A stretch of DNA of 11,505 nt. It comes from Candidatus Atribacteria bacterium (lineage in GTDB: Bacteria > Atribacterota > JS1 > SB-45 > 34-128). The DNA lies in the NCBI GenBank assembly GCA_003451675.1, contig DMCY01000089.1, positions 1-11,505 on the forward strand, in the 5' to 3' direction. The notes under the pieces are model-generated. The model was not told where the DNA came from. It searched no databases and worked only from the letters and a program-made list of their open reading frames with translations. The translations under genes and the position numbers were made by a program. This document shows positions 1 through 6,703 of this stretch, one piece after another. Positions within the stretch are counted from its first letter, which is position 1, and each line of letters starts with the position of its first letter.

Positions 1-677
1 GCAATTATTGGTATATATTTTGGCTCATTTGGTTTTCCACGAAAAGGTGCTGGAGTAAGAAATGGAGAATCTGTTTCTAGTAATATATTTTCAATGGGAA
101 TCTCTTCCACAATATTTACCAGATCGCGGGCATTTTTAAAGGTTACCACTCCTCCAATCCCAAAATAATATCCATTTTTTATGCACCATTGGGCCATATC
201 TCTGTCGCCCGAAAAACAATGCAAAACAACTCTCATGTTTTTTGCCTTTTCTTCTAATATTTGTATAGTATCATAATGTGCATCTCTATCATGGATAATT
301 ATAGGTAAATTATACTTTTTGGCTAGATCAATTTGCTCTCTAAATGCCCTTTGTTGTTCTTCTTTGTTGCTATGCATATAATAATAATCCAAGCCTATCT
401 CACCAAGGGCTACATTTTTTGCATTAGTCAGCATTGCCTCCAACTGATAAAATTCATCACGTTTCATTTTTTTGCTCTCATGGGGGTGAAAACCAATCGC
501 AGTAAAAACATTTCTATGTTGTGATGCATAATTTATATTCTTTTTACTCGACTCCAAGTCTATGCCAATAGTAACAATTTTCATAACACCCTTTGCACAA
601 GCATCATCGATAACTTCTACTGGCTCCCTTTCAATCATATCCAGGTGAGCATGAGTTTCAATAAATTGAATATTAAT
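1..677 (-). CDS. tatD: TatD-family metal-dependent hydrolase, 3' end cut by window edge
   Basis: The family consists of TIM-barrel metallohydrolases of the amidohydrolase superfamily, with Mg-dependent DNase/3'-5' exonuclease activity reported for TatD/YcfH members. About 225 codons are present; the rest lies beyond position 1. Visible motifs, numbered from the proposed start: THAH metal ligands (His9, His11), GFHPH (62-66), LGEIGLDYY with metal ligand Glu93, IIIHDRDA, VLHCFSG, GIGGVVTFKN, and LLETDSPFLTP followed by RGKPNEP. The reading frame is open throughout. No ATG, GTG or TTG lies between the upstream in-frame stop and the HxH motif. A GGAGG (684-688) sits six bases before an ATT codon (675-677), so ATT is taken as the start. 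It is transcribed divergently from the pyr operon and no functional link is visible. The family call is secure; the start is inferred. Confidence 0.93.
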   Translation of the reverse strand, partial: MNIQFIETHAHLDMIEREPVEVIDDACAKGVMKIVTIGIDLESSKKNINYASQHRNVFTAIGFHPHESKKMKRDEFYQLEAMLTNAKNVALGEIGLDYYYMHSNKEEQQRAFREQIDLAKKYNLPIIIHDRDAHYDTIQILEEKAKNMRVVLHCFSGDRDMAQWCIKNGYYFGIGGVVTFKNARDLVNIVEEIPIENILLETDSPFLTPAPFRGKPNEPKYIPII

Positions 678-688
678 TTTTATCCTCC
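675..688 (-). promoter_or_regulatory. Ribosome-binding site and apparent ATT start codon of tatD
   Basis: Read on the minus strand, GGAGG (688-684) is followed by six bases and ATT (677-675). The upstream in-frame stop, the conserved HxH motif only eight codons in, and the absence of ATG/GTG/TTG leave ATA or ATT as the only candidates. Of these, this ATT has the best spacing; a second ATT lies two codons further on. Confidence 0.6.
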
Positions 689-813
689 ATAATAATTATA
701 AATAATTTTCCTATATAATAATACATAATATTATTTTATGCACTTAACATTATAATATAAAAGCATTGTTTTTCACAGTTTTTCATATGAAACTTTAACA
801 TATTTTATTAGAG

Positions 814-831
814 TTATTTAACCATGAAAAA
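814..831 (+). repeat. Dispersed repeat A, single-arm copy
   Basis: TTATTTAACCATGAAAAA here is an exact 18-base match, in inverted orientation, to 7853-7870. Weaker similarity continues to about 846 (a shared TTAGAA). The same arm core recurs at 7717-7729. No partner arm is seen near this copy. Confidence 0.6.
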
Positions 832-876
832 AACATCTTTTTAGAAATTCTTAAAGCCACCATCTTTGCGGGTGCG
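831..876 (+). repeat. Degenerate copy of dispersed repeat B
   Basis: It aligns without gaps to the minus strand of 7628-7673, with 33 of 46 bases identical. The best part is TTAAAGCCACC-N3-TTTG-N-GGGTGCG at 851-876 (22 of 26). The hairpin seen in the other two copies is eroded here. Confidence 0.4.
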
Positions 877-888
877 TTGTTTGCTAAT

Positions 889-901
889 CCAAGCACCTTG
901 G
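889..901 (+). other. Small perfect hairpin CCAAG-CAC-CTTGG
   Basis: A five-base-pair inverted repeat with a three-base loop, extended by two further A-T pairs past a bulged T. It lies upstream of the pyr promoter and has no T-tract, so it is not a terminator. No role can be assigned. Confidence 0.3.
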
Positions 902-936
902 TTAAAACTAAATTGGTAACAATACAAATAAATTCA

Positions 937-966
937 TTGACAATTTGCCTAGCTATATTATATGAT
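937..966 (+). promoter_or_regulatory. Sigma-70/SigA-type promoter of the pyr operon
   Basis: A perfect -35 box TTGACA (937-942), an 18-base spacer and TATGAT (961-966, five of six consensus bases). Transcription would start near 973, giving a leader of about 190 bases that contains the hairpins, leader peptide and terminator before pyrB. Confidence 0.65.
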
Positions 967-986
967 TTTAGAAAAGATATCTTTAA

Positions 987-1005
987 TCTAGTACGGGATA
1001 CTAGA
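987..1005 (+). promoter_or_regulatory. Leader hairpin 1 (candidate anti-antiterminator)
   Basis: TCTAGTA (987-993) and TACTAGA (999-1005) are perfect complements around the five-base loop CGGGA. The right arm overlaps the segment (998-1011) that could pair with the left arm of the terminator, so this hairpin and that pairing exclude each other. It would be among the first structures formed after the predicted start near 973. Confidence 0.5.
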
Positions 1006-1084
1006 AAGGTTCTCAGATGATAAAAAATATTAAAATTAAAAGTATCTTAACGAATCATAAGATAAAATTCTAACCTTTTCGTAT
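998..1084 (+). promoter_or_regulatory. Candidate antiterminator pairing in the pyr leader
   Basis: ATACTAGAAAGGTT (998-1011) is nearly a duplicate of the terminator right arm ATACGGAAAGGTT (1088-1100). It can therefore pair with the terminator left arm (1072-1084) instead: seven pairs (1005-1011 with 1072-1078), an internal loop, then four pairs (998-1001 with 1081-1084). This is the usual layout of a transcription attenuator. It would also hide the ribosome-binding site of the leader peptide. Confidence 0.45.
1017..1073 (+). CDS. Candidate 18-residue leader peptide of the pyr operon
   Basis: ATG at 1017 opens an 18-codon frame (MIKNIKIKSILTNHKIKF) closed by TAA at 1071-1073. GAAAGG (1004-1009) lies seven bases upstream, a good ribosome-binding site and spacing. 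The stop codon overlaps the first two bases of the terminator stem (1072). A ribosome at the stop would therefore cover the left arm and stop the terminator from folding. This recalls the E. coli pyrBI leader peptide PyrL, where coupling of translation to UTP-limited RNA polymerase prevents termination. The peptide is lysine- and isoleucine-rich and resembles no family; only its position would matter. Translation is inferred from the sequence alone. Confidence 0.45.
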   Translation: MIKNIKIKSILTNHKIKF

Positions 1085-1106
1085 TCTATACGGAAAGGTT
1101 TTTTTT
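1072..1106 (+). terminator. Intrinsic terminator (attenuator) ahead of pyrB
   Basis: AACCTTTTCGTAT (1072-1084) pairs with ATACGGAAAGGTT (1088-1100) over 13 positions including one G-U, with loop TCT. The T-tract is unbroken from 1099 to 1106. It lies between the promoter and the pyrB start with no gene to terminate except the leader peptide, so it is most likely conditional. Confidence 0.85.
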
Positions 1107-1123
1107 ACGTAGAATAACTTTAA

Positions 1124-1144
1124 TTTAGCCCTAGTGAGGCTAAG
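1124..1144 (+). promoter_or_regulatory. Hairpin beside the pyrB ribosome-binding site, resembling a PyrR binding loop
   Basis: TTAGCC (1125-1130) and GGCTAA (1138-1143) form six pairs, with a possible T-G pair below and the loop CTAGTGA. The core AGCCCTAGTGAGGCT fits the known PyrR RNA consensus ARUCCNGNGAGGYU except for one extra loop base and a C in place of the first U. It ends one base before AAGGAGG (1145-1151), which suggests control of translation, as described for mycobacterial PyrR. No pyrR is in the window. Confidence 0.4.
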
Positions 1145-1161
1145 AAGGAGGAAATAACAAT

Positions 1162-2085
1162 ATGATCAAAGGCAGAAATTTAATTGAGGCTAATGATTTT
1201 TCATTAGCAGAGATAGATGATTTATTAAAATTTGCTGGAAAAATAATTACCAGGGAAAAAGATTATTCTGATTTATGCAAAGGTAATTTAATAGCAACTC
1301 TATTCTATGAACCCTCTACCAGAACAAAATTTAGCTTTGAATCCGCTATTCTGAGATTAGGAGGACAAGTAATAGGTTTTGCTGATGCCATGACCTCTTC
1401 AGTATCAAAAGGAGAAAGTCTTATTGATACTATTCAGACTATCTCTTGTTATGCAGACTTAATCATCATGAGACATCCCAAAGAAGGGGCACCCAAACTG
1501 GCTTCTAAATATTCTAAAGTTCCAATCATAAACGGTGGTGATGGTAGTCATCAACATCCGACACAAACATTGACAGATTTATTAACAATACATCAACTAA
1601 AAGGAACTATTTCTAATTTTACTGTTGGATTATGTGGTGATTTAAAATTTGGAAGGACAACTCACTCCCTAACAAAAATACTTTTACAATATCCCGGTAT
1701 TAATTTTGTATTTATTTCTCCAGAAGAATTACGAATTCCAGATTATATCAAAGAAGAGATTGGTAATAATAGGTTTCAAGAAACTTATTCTTTAGAAAAT
1801 AGTATTGATAAGCTTGATATCCTATATATGACTAGAATCCAAAAAGAAAGATTCTTTAGTGAAGAGGAATATCTTCGCCTGAAAGATTCTTATATTTTGG
1901 ATAATAGTATAATGAAAAAGGCAAAAAACGATATGATTGTAATGCACCCTCTACCTAGAGTAAATGAAATAGCAGCCGAAGTAGATCAAGATGAGAGAGC
2001 AGTTTATTTTAAACAGGCAAAATATGGAATGTATATTCGAATGGCCTTAATATCCAAGATATTGGGGAAAGGAGATAAATTATGA
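1162..2085 (+). CDS. pyrB: Aspartate carbamoyltransferase catalytic subunit
   Basis: It condenses carbamoyl phosphate and L-aspartate to N-carbamoyl-L-aspartate, the committed step of cytosolic pyrimidine synthesis. The length of 307 residues is typical. Carbamoyl-phosphate site: [12 protein letters not shown] with Ser52-Thr53-Arg54-Thr55. Further motifs are the SVSKGES loop (Lys83), IMRHPKEG (Arg104-His105), QHPTQTLTD (His132), [20 protein letters not shown] and the aspartate-binding [16 protein letters not shown] (1145-1151) precedes the ATG by ten bases. Its last four bases (ATGA) overlap the start of pyrI, so the two subunits are probably translationally coupled. Expression is likely set by the attenuator and hairpins upstream. 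Confidence 0.98.
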   Translation: MIKGRNLIEANDFSLAEIDDLLKFAGKIITREKDYSDLCKGNLIATLFYEPSTRTKFSFESAILRLGGQVIGFADAMTSSVSKGESLIDTIQTISCYADLIIMRHPKEGAPKLASKYSKVPIINGGDGSHQHPTQTLTDLLTIHQLKGTISNFTVGLCGDLKFGRTTHSLTKILLQYPGINFVFISPEELRIPDYIKEEIGNNRFQETYSLENSIDKLDILYMTRIQKERFFSEEEYLRLKDSYILDNSIMKKAKNDMIVMHPLPRVNEIAAEVDQDERAVYFKQAKYGMYIRMALISKILGKGDKL

Positions 2086-2504
2086 TAAATGTTTCTAAAT
2101 TAAAAAAAGGCATTGTAATTGATCACATCAAATCCGGTAATGGTTACAAAATTTTTAGTCAATTAGGATTGGACAAATTAGAAGATACAGTTGTATTGCT
2201 CAAGAATATTCCTTCAAAAAAAATGGGAGTTAAAGATTTAATTAAAATTGAAAATGATATTTATCTCGATTTAACAGTACTTGGCCTTATTGATTCAGGA
2301 GTTACTATCAATATTATTGAAAATGGAAAAAGAAAGAAAAAAATAAAATTGGAGCTTCCCAGAAAAGTATATGGGATATTAAAATGCAAAAACCCGCGAT
2401 GTATTAGTACTATTGAAGATGTTGGGGATATTGAATTTACCCTGGTTAATCCTGTTACAAAAGAATATCAATGCGAATACTGCCATGAAAAAACAACACT
2501 ATAG
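2082..2504 (+). CDS. pyrI: Aspartate carbamoyltransferase regulatory subunit
   Basis: This is the allosteric subunit that pairs with PyrB and, in characterised enzymes, binds CTP/ATP in the N-terminal domain and joins the catalytic trimers through a zinc domain. It has 140 residues. The N-terminal part contains GIVIDHI and LGL, as in the nucleotide-binding fold. The C-terminal zinc domain has four cysteines in the expected pattern: Cys102, Cys107, Cys131 and Cys134 (CKNPRC and CEYC). A four-base overlap with pyrB supports co-translation. Presence of pyrI as a separate gene implies feedback control at the protein level in addition to control in the leader. Confidence 0.95.
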   Translation: MINVSKLKKGIVIDHIKSGNGYKIFSQLGLDKLEDTVVLLKNIPSKKMGVKDLIKIENDIYLDLTVLGLIDSGVTINIIENGKRKKKIKLELPRKVYGILKCKNPRCISTIEDVGDIEFTLVNPVTKEYQCEYCHEKTTL

Positions 2505-2513
2505 GAAAGATTC

Positions 2514-3677
2514 ATGACAATAATTTTTAAAGATATAAGAATCATTGATTCTGATACAGATAGAAACACAAATATTTTATTATCCAAAAATACTTTTAAG
2601 GAAATTAAAGATCTTGATTTAAAAAATAATTCTGCAAATATTACAAATGGAAAAGGTCTGGCACTATTGCCTTCTTTTTTAGACTTACATTGCCACTTAA
2701 GAGATCCAGGATATACCTATAAAGAAGATTTGAAATCTGGAAATCACGCAGCATTAGCTGGTGGATTTACAACTATTTGTTGTATGGCTAATACCAAGCC
2801 TGTTTGTGATAATCCAGATATAATAAAATATATCATCAAGAAAGGCAAATCATTAAACATGTGTGATATTATTCCAGTTTCTGCTGTTACCAAAGGTCTT
2901 AAAAGCAAGCAATTGGTCAATTTTAAATCTATGACAAACTATACCAGGCTCTTTTCTAATGACGGTGAACCGATTGCTGATAAAAAGGTAATGATTGATG
3001 CCTTGCAATCCTCTTCAAATTACAATTTTAAACTGCTTACTCATTGTGAACCGGAAGTAAAAATGATTGAACGGGATCTCGAATTATTAAGGACATATGG
3101 TGGAAACTTACATATCTGTCATGTAAGTAAAAAAGAAAGCATTAAATTAATAAGATCTGCCAAAAAAGATAATTTAAATGTTACCTGTGAAATAACCCCC
3201 CATCATTTATTTAGCTATGGACTGGATTACATTGTACACCCACCATTTCGAGAAAAGGAAGATACAGAAGAATTATTGAAGGGGGTCCTTGATGGCACCA
3301 TAGATATTATTGCAACTGATCATGCACCACATTGCGAATATGACAAAAAAAGAGGCGCTCGTGGTTTAATTGGATTAGAACTGGCTTTTTCTCTCGTCTA
3401 CACTATTTTTAAGAAAAATAATGTTAATATTAAATTATTAAGCAAATTGATGTCTGAAACACCGTCCAAAATGCTAAACAAAAAATCAACAAAATTCAAT
3501 CAGAAAACAAATGCAAATTTTGTTCTAGTAGACTTGGCAAAAAAATATATTATCGGTGAAAAAAAATTTAAATCCAAATCAAAAAATACGCCATTTATAG
3601 GCCATAGTGTTTATGGTGAAGTACTAATGACTATTAAAAACGGAGAAATAAAATATGATAATAGACAGACTATATAA
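2514..3677 (+). CDS. pyrC: Dihydroorotase, compact class I type
   Basis: It reversibly cyclises N-carbamoyl-aspartate to dihydroorotate. Amidohydrolase metal ligands are visible: DLHCHLRDPG (His59, His61), the acidic residue of FSNDGEP (Asp150), LLTHCE (His177), ICHVS (His203) and IIATDHAPH (Asp269). An aspartate at the bridging position is typical of the class I (B. subtilis/Aquifex) group, where class II has a carboxylated lysine. The protein is short, 387 residues against about 425: the stretch between HCE and RDLELL is only a few residues, where relatives carry a longer insert with an NEG...LGLPGIP-type sequence. All ligands remain, so it is probably active. AGGAAAG precedes the ATG, and its 3' end overlaps pyrF by 23 bases. 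Confidence 0.95.
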   Translation: MTIIFKDIRIIDSDTDRNTNILLSKNTFKEIKDLDLKNNSANITNGKGLALLPSFLDLHCHLRDPGYTYKEDLKSGNHAALAGGFTTICCMANTKPVCDNPDIIKYIIKKGKSLNMCDIIPVSAVTKGLKSKQLVNFKSMTNYTRLFSNDGEPIADKKVMIDALQSSSNYNFKLLTHCEPEVKMIERDLELLRTYGGNLHICHVSKKESIKLIRSAKKDNLNVTCEITPHHLFSYGLDYIVHPPFREKEDTEELLKGVLDGTIDIIATDHAPHCEYDKKRGARGLIGLELAFSLVYTIFKKNNVNIKLLSKLMSETPSKMLNKKSTKFNQKTNANFVLVDLAKKYIIGEKKFKSKSKNTPFIGHSVYGEVLMTIKNGEIKYDNRQTI

Positions 3678-4512
3678 ATTGGTTAATGAAAGAGGACCGA
3701 TTTGCATCGGACTCGACACTAATTTTGATTATCTTCCTGGCTATATTAAAGACAAAAATAATCTAAGTATTGATGAAAAAATATTCCTTTTCAACAAAAA
3801 TATAATAGATAATACTTTTGATTTAGCGGCATGTTACAAAGTACAGATAGCCTTCTATGAGGCATATGGAGTTAGAGGTTTAATTGCATATCAAAAAACC
3901 CTTTCTTACATCAAAGAAAAGGAAGGAATAGTTATTGCTGACATAAAAAGAGGAGATATATCTTCAACGGCTGAGCAATACGCTAAAGGTCACTTTTCGG
4001 GTGACTTTGAAGCAGATTTTTTAACTATTAATCCTTATATGGGATTTGATGCTATTAAACCATATTTTAAATACCTGGATACAGGAGAAAAAGGACTCTT
4101 TATATTGGCAAAAACTTCTAATCCCAGCTCTAAAGATTTTCAAAAATTAGAACTAGATGGCAAACCTTTATTTATGCATATAACCCAGAAAATTGAAGAA
4201 TGGGGAGAAAAATATAGAGGAAATTCTGGATATAGCAATATAGGTTCAGTAGTAGGCTTGACCTTCCCTGATGAATTTCTTATGATAAAAAAACATGCAA
4301 AACATACTTTTTTCCTTATTCCCGGCTATGGGAAACAGGGTGGCAGTGGCCAAGACCTAGCAAAAATATTCGATAAAAACATTAATGCAGTTATTAATTC
4401 ATCCAGGGGAATAATAGCTGCTCATCGGGGAATAGATGAGACAAAAAATTTTGTCAAGATTACCCGGCAAAAAGTATTGGCAATGAAAAAGGATATACTT
4501 CAATGGCTCTAA
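3655..4512 (+). CDS. pyrF: Orotidine-5'-phosphate decarboxylase, long subfamily
   Basis: It decarboxylates OMP to UMP, the last step of the pathway. The 285 residues match the longer OMP decarboxylase subfamily (near 280) rather than the 230-residue E. coli type. The catalytic array is ADIKRGDISSTAEQYA (Asp96, Lys98, Asp101). The N-terminal GPICIGLDTN supplies the first conserved Asp, and LIPGYGKQGGSGQD and NSSRGI supply the phosphate-binding end of the barrel. The ATG at 3655 follows GGAGA by eight bases and lies inside the end of pyrC (23-base overlap). The stop overlaps pyrK by ten bases. Confidence 0.97.
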   Translation: MIIDRLYKLVNERGPICIGLDTNFDYLPGYIKDKNNLSIDEKIFLFNKNIIDNTFDLAACYKVQIAFYEAYGVRGLIAYQKTLSYIKEKEGIVIADIKRGDISSTAEQYAKGHFSGDFEADFLTINPYMGFDAIKPYFKYLDTGEKGLFILAKTSNPSSKDFQKLELDGKPLFMHITQKIEEWGEKYRGNSGYSNIGSVVGLTFPDEFLMIKKHAKHTFFLIPGYGKQGGSGQDLAKIFDKNINAVINSSRGIIAAHRGIDETKNFVKITRQKVLAMKKDILQWL

Positions 4513-5207
4513 TAGAATATAATCAAACTTTAAAAAGTAATTTTTATTTGTTAAAAATCTCTGGAAAATATAAAGCCAAAATAGGCCAATTCTTTATGAT
4601 TAGAAAAGACAGCCAATTTATGTTTTTGAACCGCCCAATGAGTGTTTATGATCTGGAAAATGATGGCATTATTTTCCTATATAAGAAAATTGGTAAAGGA
4701 ACTGCTATTTTAGCTAACTGCAAAAGTGGAGATGAAATCAATATATATGGTCCTTATGGTAACGGCTTCCCCATGGTAGTTAAAGGAGATATTGCCCTGG
4801 TTGGTGGCGGAACTGGAATCGCTCCCCTATTCTATGCTCTAAAACAGTTAAAAAAACATCATAAAGAGTATAGAATTCACACTTTTCTCGGTTTGCAGGA
4901 AAAAAATAATTTCGAATCATCTTTTGATTTTTACAGTGATTATCTAAAGGTAACTTATGGTCAATTTATTACTGATTACATTCCATATGAAAAATATAAC
5001 ACTATTTTCAGTTGTGGACCAGAGTTAATGATGAAAAAAATCGAAAAACAGGCACGCAAACTCAATATTGAACATTATGTCTCTCTGGAAAAGAGGATGG
5101 CATGCGGGGTTGGAGCTTGTCTTGTCTGCACATGCCAAACAAAAAATGGTAACAAGCAAGTTTGTAAAGACGGGCCTGTTTTCAGAGGAAAGGATGTCTT
5201 TTTGTGA
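4503..5207 (+). CDS. pyrK: Dihydroorotate dehydrogenase electron-transfer subunit
   Basis: PyrK carries electrons from FMN of PyrD through a [2Fe-2S] cluster and FAD to NAD+, forming the class 1B heterotetramer. The 234 residues show the ferredoxin-reductase order: FAD motif RPMSVYD (44-50), an FAD/NAD segment with GPYGNGF (83-89), NAD-binding LVGGGTGIAP (99-108), FSCGPELMM (169-177), and the C-terminal cluster motif with Cys201, Cys206, Cys209 and Cys221 (CGVGACLVC...VCKDGPVF). It is slightly shorter at the N-terminus than many relatives (about 255). It starts within the end of pyrF, and its TGA overlaps the GTG of pyrD. These tight overlaps fit equal production of complex partners. Confidence 0.96.
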   Translation: MALIEYNQTLKSNFYLLKISGKYKAKIGQFFMIRKDSQFMFLNRPMSVYDLENDGIIFLYKKIGKGTAILANCKSGDEINIYGPYGNGFPMVVKGDIALVGGGTGIAPLFYALKQLKKHHKEYRIHTFLGLQEKNNFESSFDFYSDYLKVTYGQFITDYIPYEKYNTIFSCGPELMMKKIEKQARKLNIEHYVSLEKRMACGVGACLVCTCQTKNGNKQVCKDGPVFRGKDVFL

Positions 5208-6112
5208 GTGGCTTATTAGATATAAATTTATTAGGTATTCATTTAAAAAATCCAATTATTATGGCATCCGGAACCTTTGGCTTTGGACGGGAATATTCGG
5301 AAATATATGATATAGAGAAACTGGGCGGGATTGTCAGCAAAGGTTTAACTTTATATCCCAGAAACGGGAATCAAGGTATCCGGGTTTGGGAAACCTCTTC
5401 GGGCATGCTGAATAGTGTTGGATTGGAAAATCCTGGCATCCAGAACTTTATAAAAAATGAACTCCCCTATATGCAATCTCTAAACGTGGCCCATATTATA
5501 AATATTAGCGGGACAAGCTTGGATGATTATGTAAAGGCCTGTGATAAAATCTCCAGGCAAAATGTTGATATGATTGAACTTAATATTTCCTGTCCTAATA
5601 TAAAAGAGAATAATCTTCCTTTCGGCATTAAAGAAACAACTACCAGAGAAGTTGTTAAAGAAACCAGAAAAGTAGTAAAAATTCCTCTTATGGTAAAACT
5701 AAGCCCTGACGCTGATGATATTACCAGAATAGCCAGAATTTGCGAGGAAGAAGGCGCAGACGCAATATCACTAATTAACACTTTTAAGTCCTTTGCTATT
5801 AATGTAAATGAAAAAAAGAAAATTTTCGAGAATACTTATGCTGGTCTATCAGGACCATGTATTAAACCAATAGCCCTCAGGATGGTTCATGAAGTGGCCA
5901 AACAGGTTAAAATACCAGTAATCGGTATCGGAGGTATTGTTGATTATCAAGATGTTCTGGAATTTTTAATGGCTGGTGCTCGGGCAGTACAAATTGGAAC
6001 AGCAAACTTTCTTAATCCCAGGGTGGGAGAGATTATCATTAAAGATTTAGAAAATTATTTAAAGAGTAATAATGTTTCAAATATTTCAGATATTATAGGC
6101 ATTATAGATTAA
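5204..6112 (+). CDS. pyrD: Dihydroorotate dehydrogenase, class 1B catalytic subunit
   Basis: It oxidises dihydroorotate to orotate with FMN, passing electrons to PyrK and NAD+. It has 302 residues in a TIM barrel. The catalytic base is Cys130 in ELNISCPN, which marks class 1 enzymes (class 2 uses Ser). Other motifs are MASGTFGFGRE (20-30), SKGLTL (Lys46), NSVGLENPG, MVKLSPD, ISLINT and the FMN phosphate site IPVIGIGGI followed by GARAVQIGTA. The start is GTG at 5204, overlapping the pyrK stop by four bases (GTGA), with AAAGGA upstream. The pairing with pyrK is the basis for choosing class 1B over 1A. Confidence 0.97.
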   Translation: MSGLLDINLLGIHLKNPIIMASGTFGFGREYSEIYDIEKLGGIVSKGLTLYPRNGNQGIRVWETSSGMLNSVGLENPGIQNFIKNELPYMQSLNVAHIINISGTSLDDYVKACDKISRQNVDMIELNISCPNIKENNLPFGIKETTTREVVKETRKVVKIPLMVKLSPDADDITRIARICEEEGADAISLINTFKSFAINVNEKKKIFENTYAGLSGPCIKPIALRMVHEVAKQVKIPVIGIGGIVDYQDVLEFLMAGARAVQIGTANFLNPRVGEIIIKDLENYLKSNNVSNISDIIGIID

Positions 6113-6125
6113 AAGGAGTATTGCA

Positions 6126-6701
6126 ATGGATAATACAGAAATTCTGCATATTTTAGAAGAAACAGGTGCCTTATTGAAAGGCCATTTTTTACTTTCATCA
6201 GGAAAGCATTCTAATAAATATATACAATGCGCGAAAGCCTTAAGATTCCCCTGGTATGCGGAACAGATAATAAAAATAGTCTGTGGTGAAATTAAAAATT
6301 TGAATCTCAATACAATAGTTGGCCCGGCAATGGGTGGAATTATTACTTCTTATGAAATGGGTAGACAGCTTAAGCTGGAATCAATTTTTACCGAACGGGT
6401 TAATGGCAAAACTACTTTAAGACGTGGTTTCTCAATCAAAAAAGGCACTAATGTCTTGATTAGCGAGGATGTTATCACTAGCGGCAAATCTACTTTAGAA
6501 GTAAAAAATCTAGTAGAAGAAATGGGGGCTAATGTACTTGGAGTTGCCTGTATAGTTGATAGAAGACCAATGGATACAGACCTCGGAATAACTGTTTATA
6601 GTGGAATAAAGTTAAATATTGAAATTTACAATGAAAAAGAATGTCCCTTATGTAAACAAGGAATCAGGCTGGTTAAACCAGGTAGTAGAATATTTAGCTA
6701 G
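6126..6701 (+). CDS. pyrE: Orotate phosphoribosyltransferase
   Basis: It joins orotate and PRPP to give OMP. It has 191 residues. The orotate/PRPP-contacting N-terminal segment is FLLSSGKHSNKYIQC (21-35), then VGPAMGGII (65-73), and the PRPP signature VLISEDVITSGKS (110-122, acidic pair Glu114-Asp115). The usual TTG of this signature reads TSG here. The C-terminal CPLCKQGI...KPGSR tail (Cys173, Cys176) is typical of the longer PyrE subfamily found in clostridia and related groups. AAAGGAG lies seven bases before the ATG, 13 bases after pyrD. It is the last gene of the operon; no terminator follows before the convergent gene two bases away. Confidence 0.97.
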   Translation: MDNTEILHILEETGALLKGHFLLSSGKHSNKYIQCAKALRFPWYAEQIIKIVCGEIKNLNLNTIVGPAMGGIITSYEMGRQLKLESIFTERVNGKTTLRRGFSIKKGTNVLISEDVITSGKSTLEVKNLVEEMGANVLGVACIVDRRPMDTDLGITVYSGIKLNIEIYNEKECPLCKQGIRLVKPGSRIFS

Positions 6702-6703
6702 AT

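Larger units (their letters stand above)
829..1020 (+). pseudogene. Possible relic of undecaprenyl-diphosphatase (uppP)
   Basis: An open frame without a start codon runs to TGA at 1018-1020. Its start (LEILKATI) resembles the usual UppP N-terminus. A later stretch (VKTKLVTIQINS, then LAILYDFRKDIFNLV) resembles the UppP segment around the FxxxIQxGxxLAVxxYFRKxI region. The PVSSSGHL catalytic segment that should lie between is missing, so it cannot be a working gene. The pyr promoter and first leader hairpin lie inside it, and its first part overlaps a repeat-B-like stretch. It may therefore be a decayed gene co-opted as leader DNA, or a chance similarity. Similarity was judged by eye from memory of the family. 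Confidence 0.3.

Noticed and set aside
333..524. Open frame on the + strand inside the TatD region
   Set aside because: It is opposite the clearly conserved TatD frame and resembles nothing; the same holds for open frames at 5025-5310, 5527-5781, 6086-6310, 7001-7189, 9712-9975, 10414-10641 and 10729-10962 opposite or within real genes.
751..756. TATAAT as a promoter for tatD or for a further upstream pyr start
   Set aside because: TATAAT is present on the + strand and a further one on the minus strand nearby, but no acceptable -35 box is found at 16-18 bases on either strand.
777..794. Palindrome AGTTTTTCATATGAAACT between tatD and pyrB as an operator
   Set aside because: A-T-rich palindromes of this length arise easily in such DNA, there is no known factor to match, and it lies far upstream of the better-supported pyr promoter.
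987..1005. First leader hairpin as the PyrR binding loop
   Set aside because: The loop CGGGA is one base short and the stem lacks the conserved UCC/GAGG context; the hairpin at 1124-1144 fits far better.
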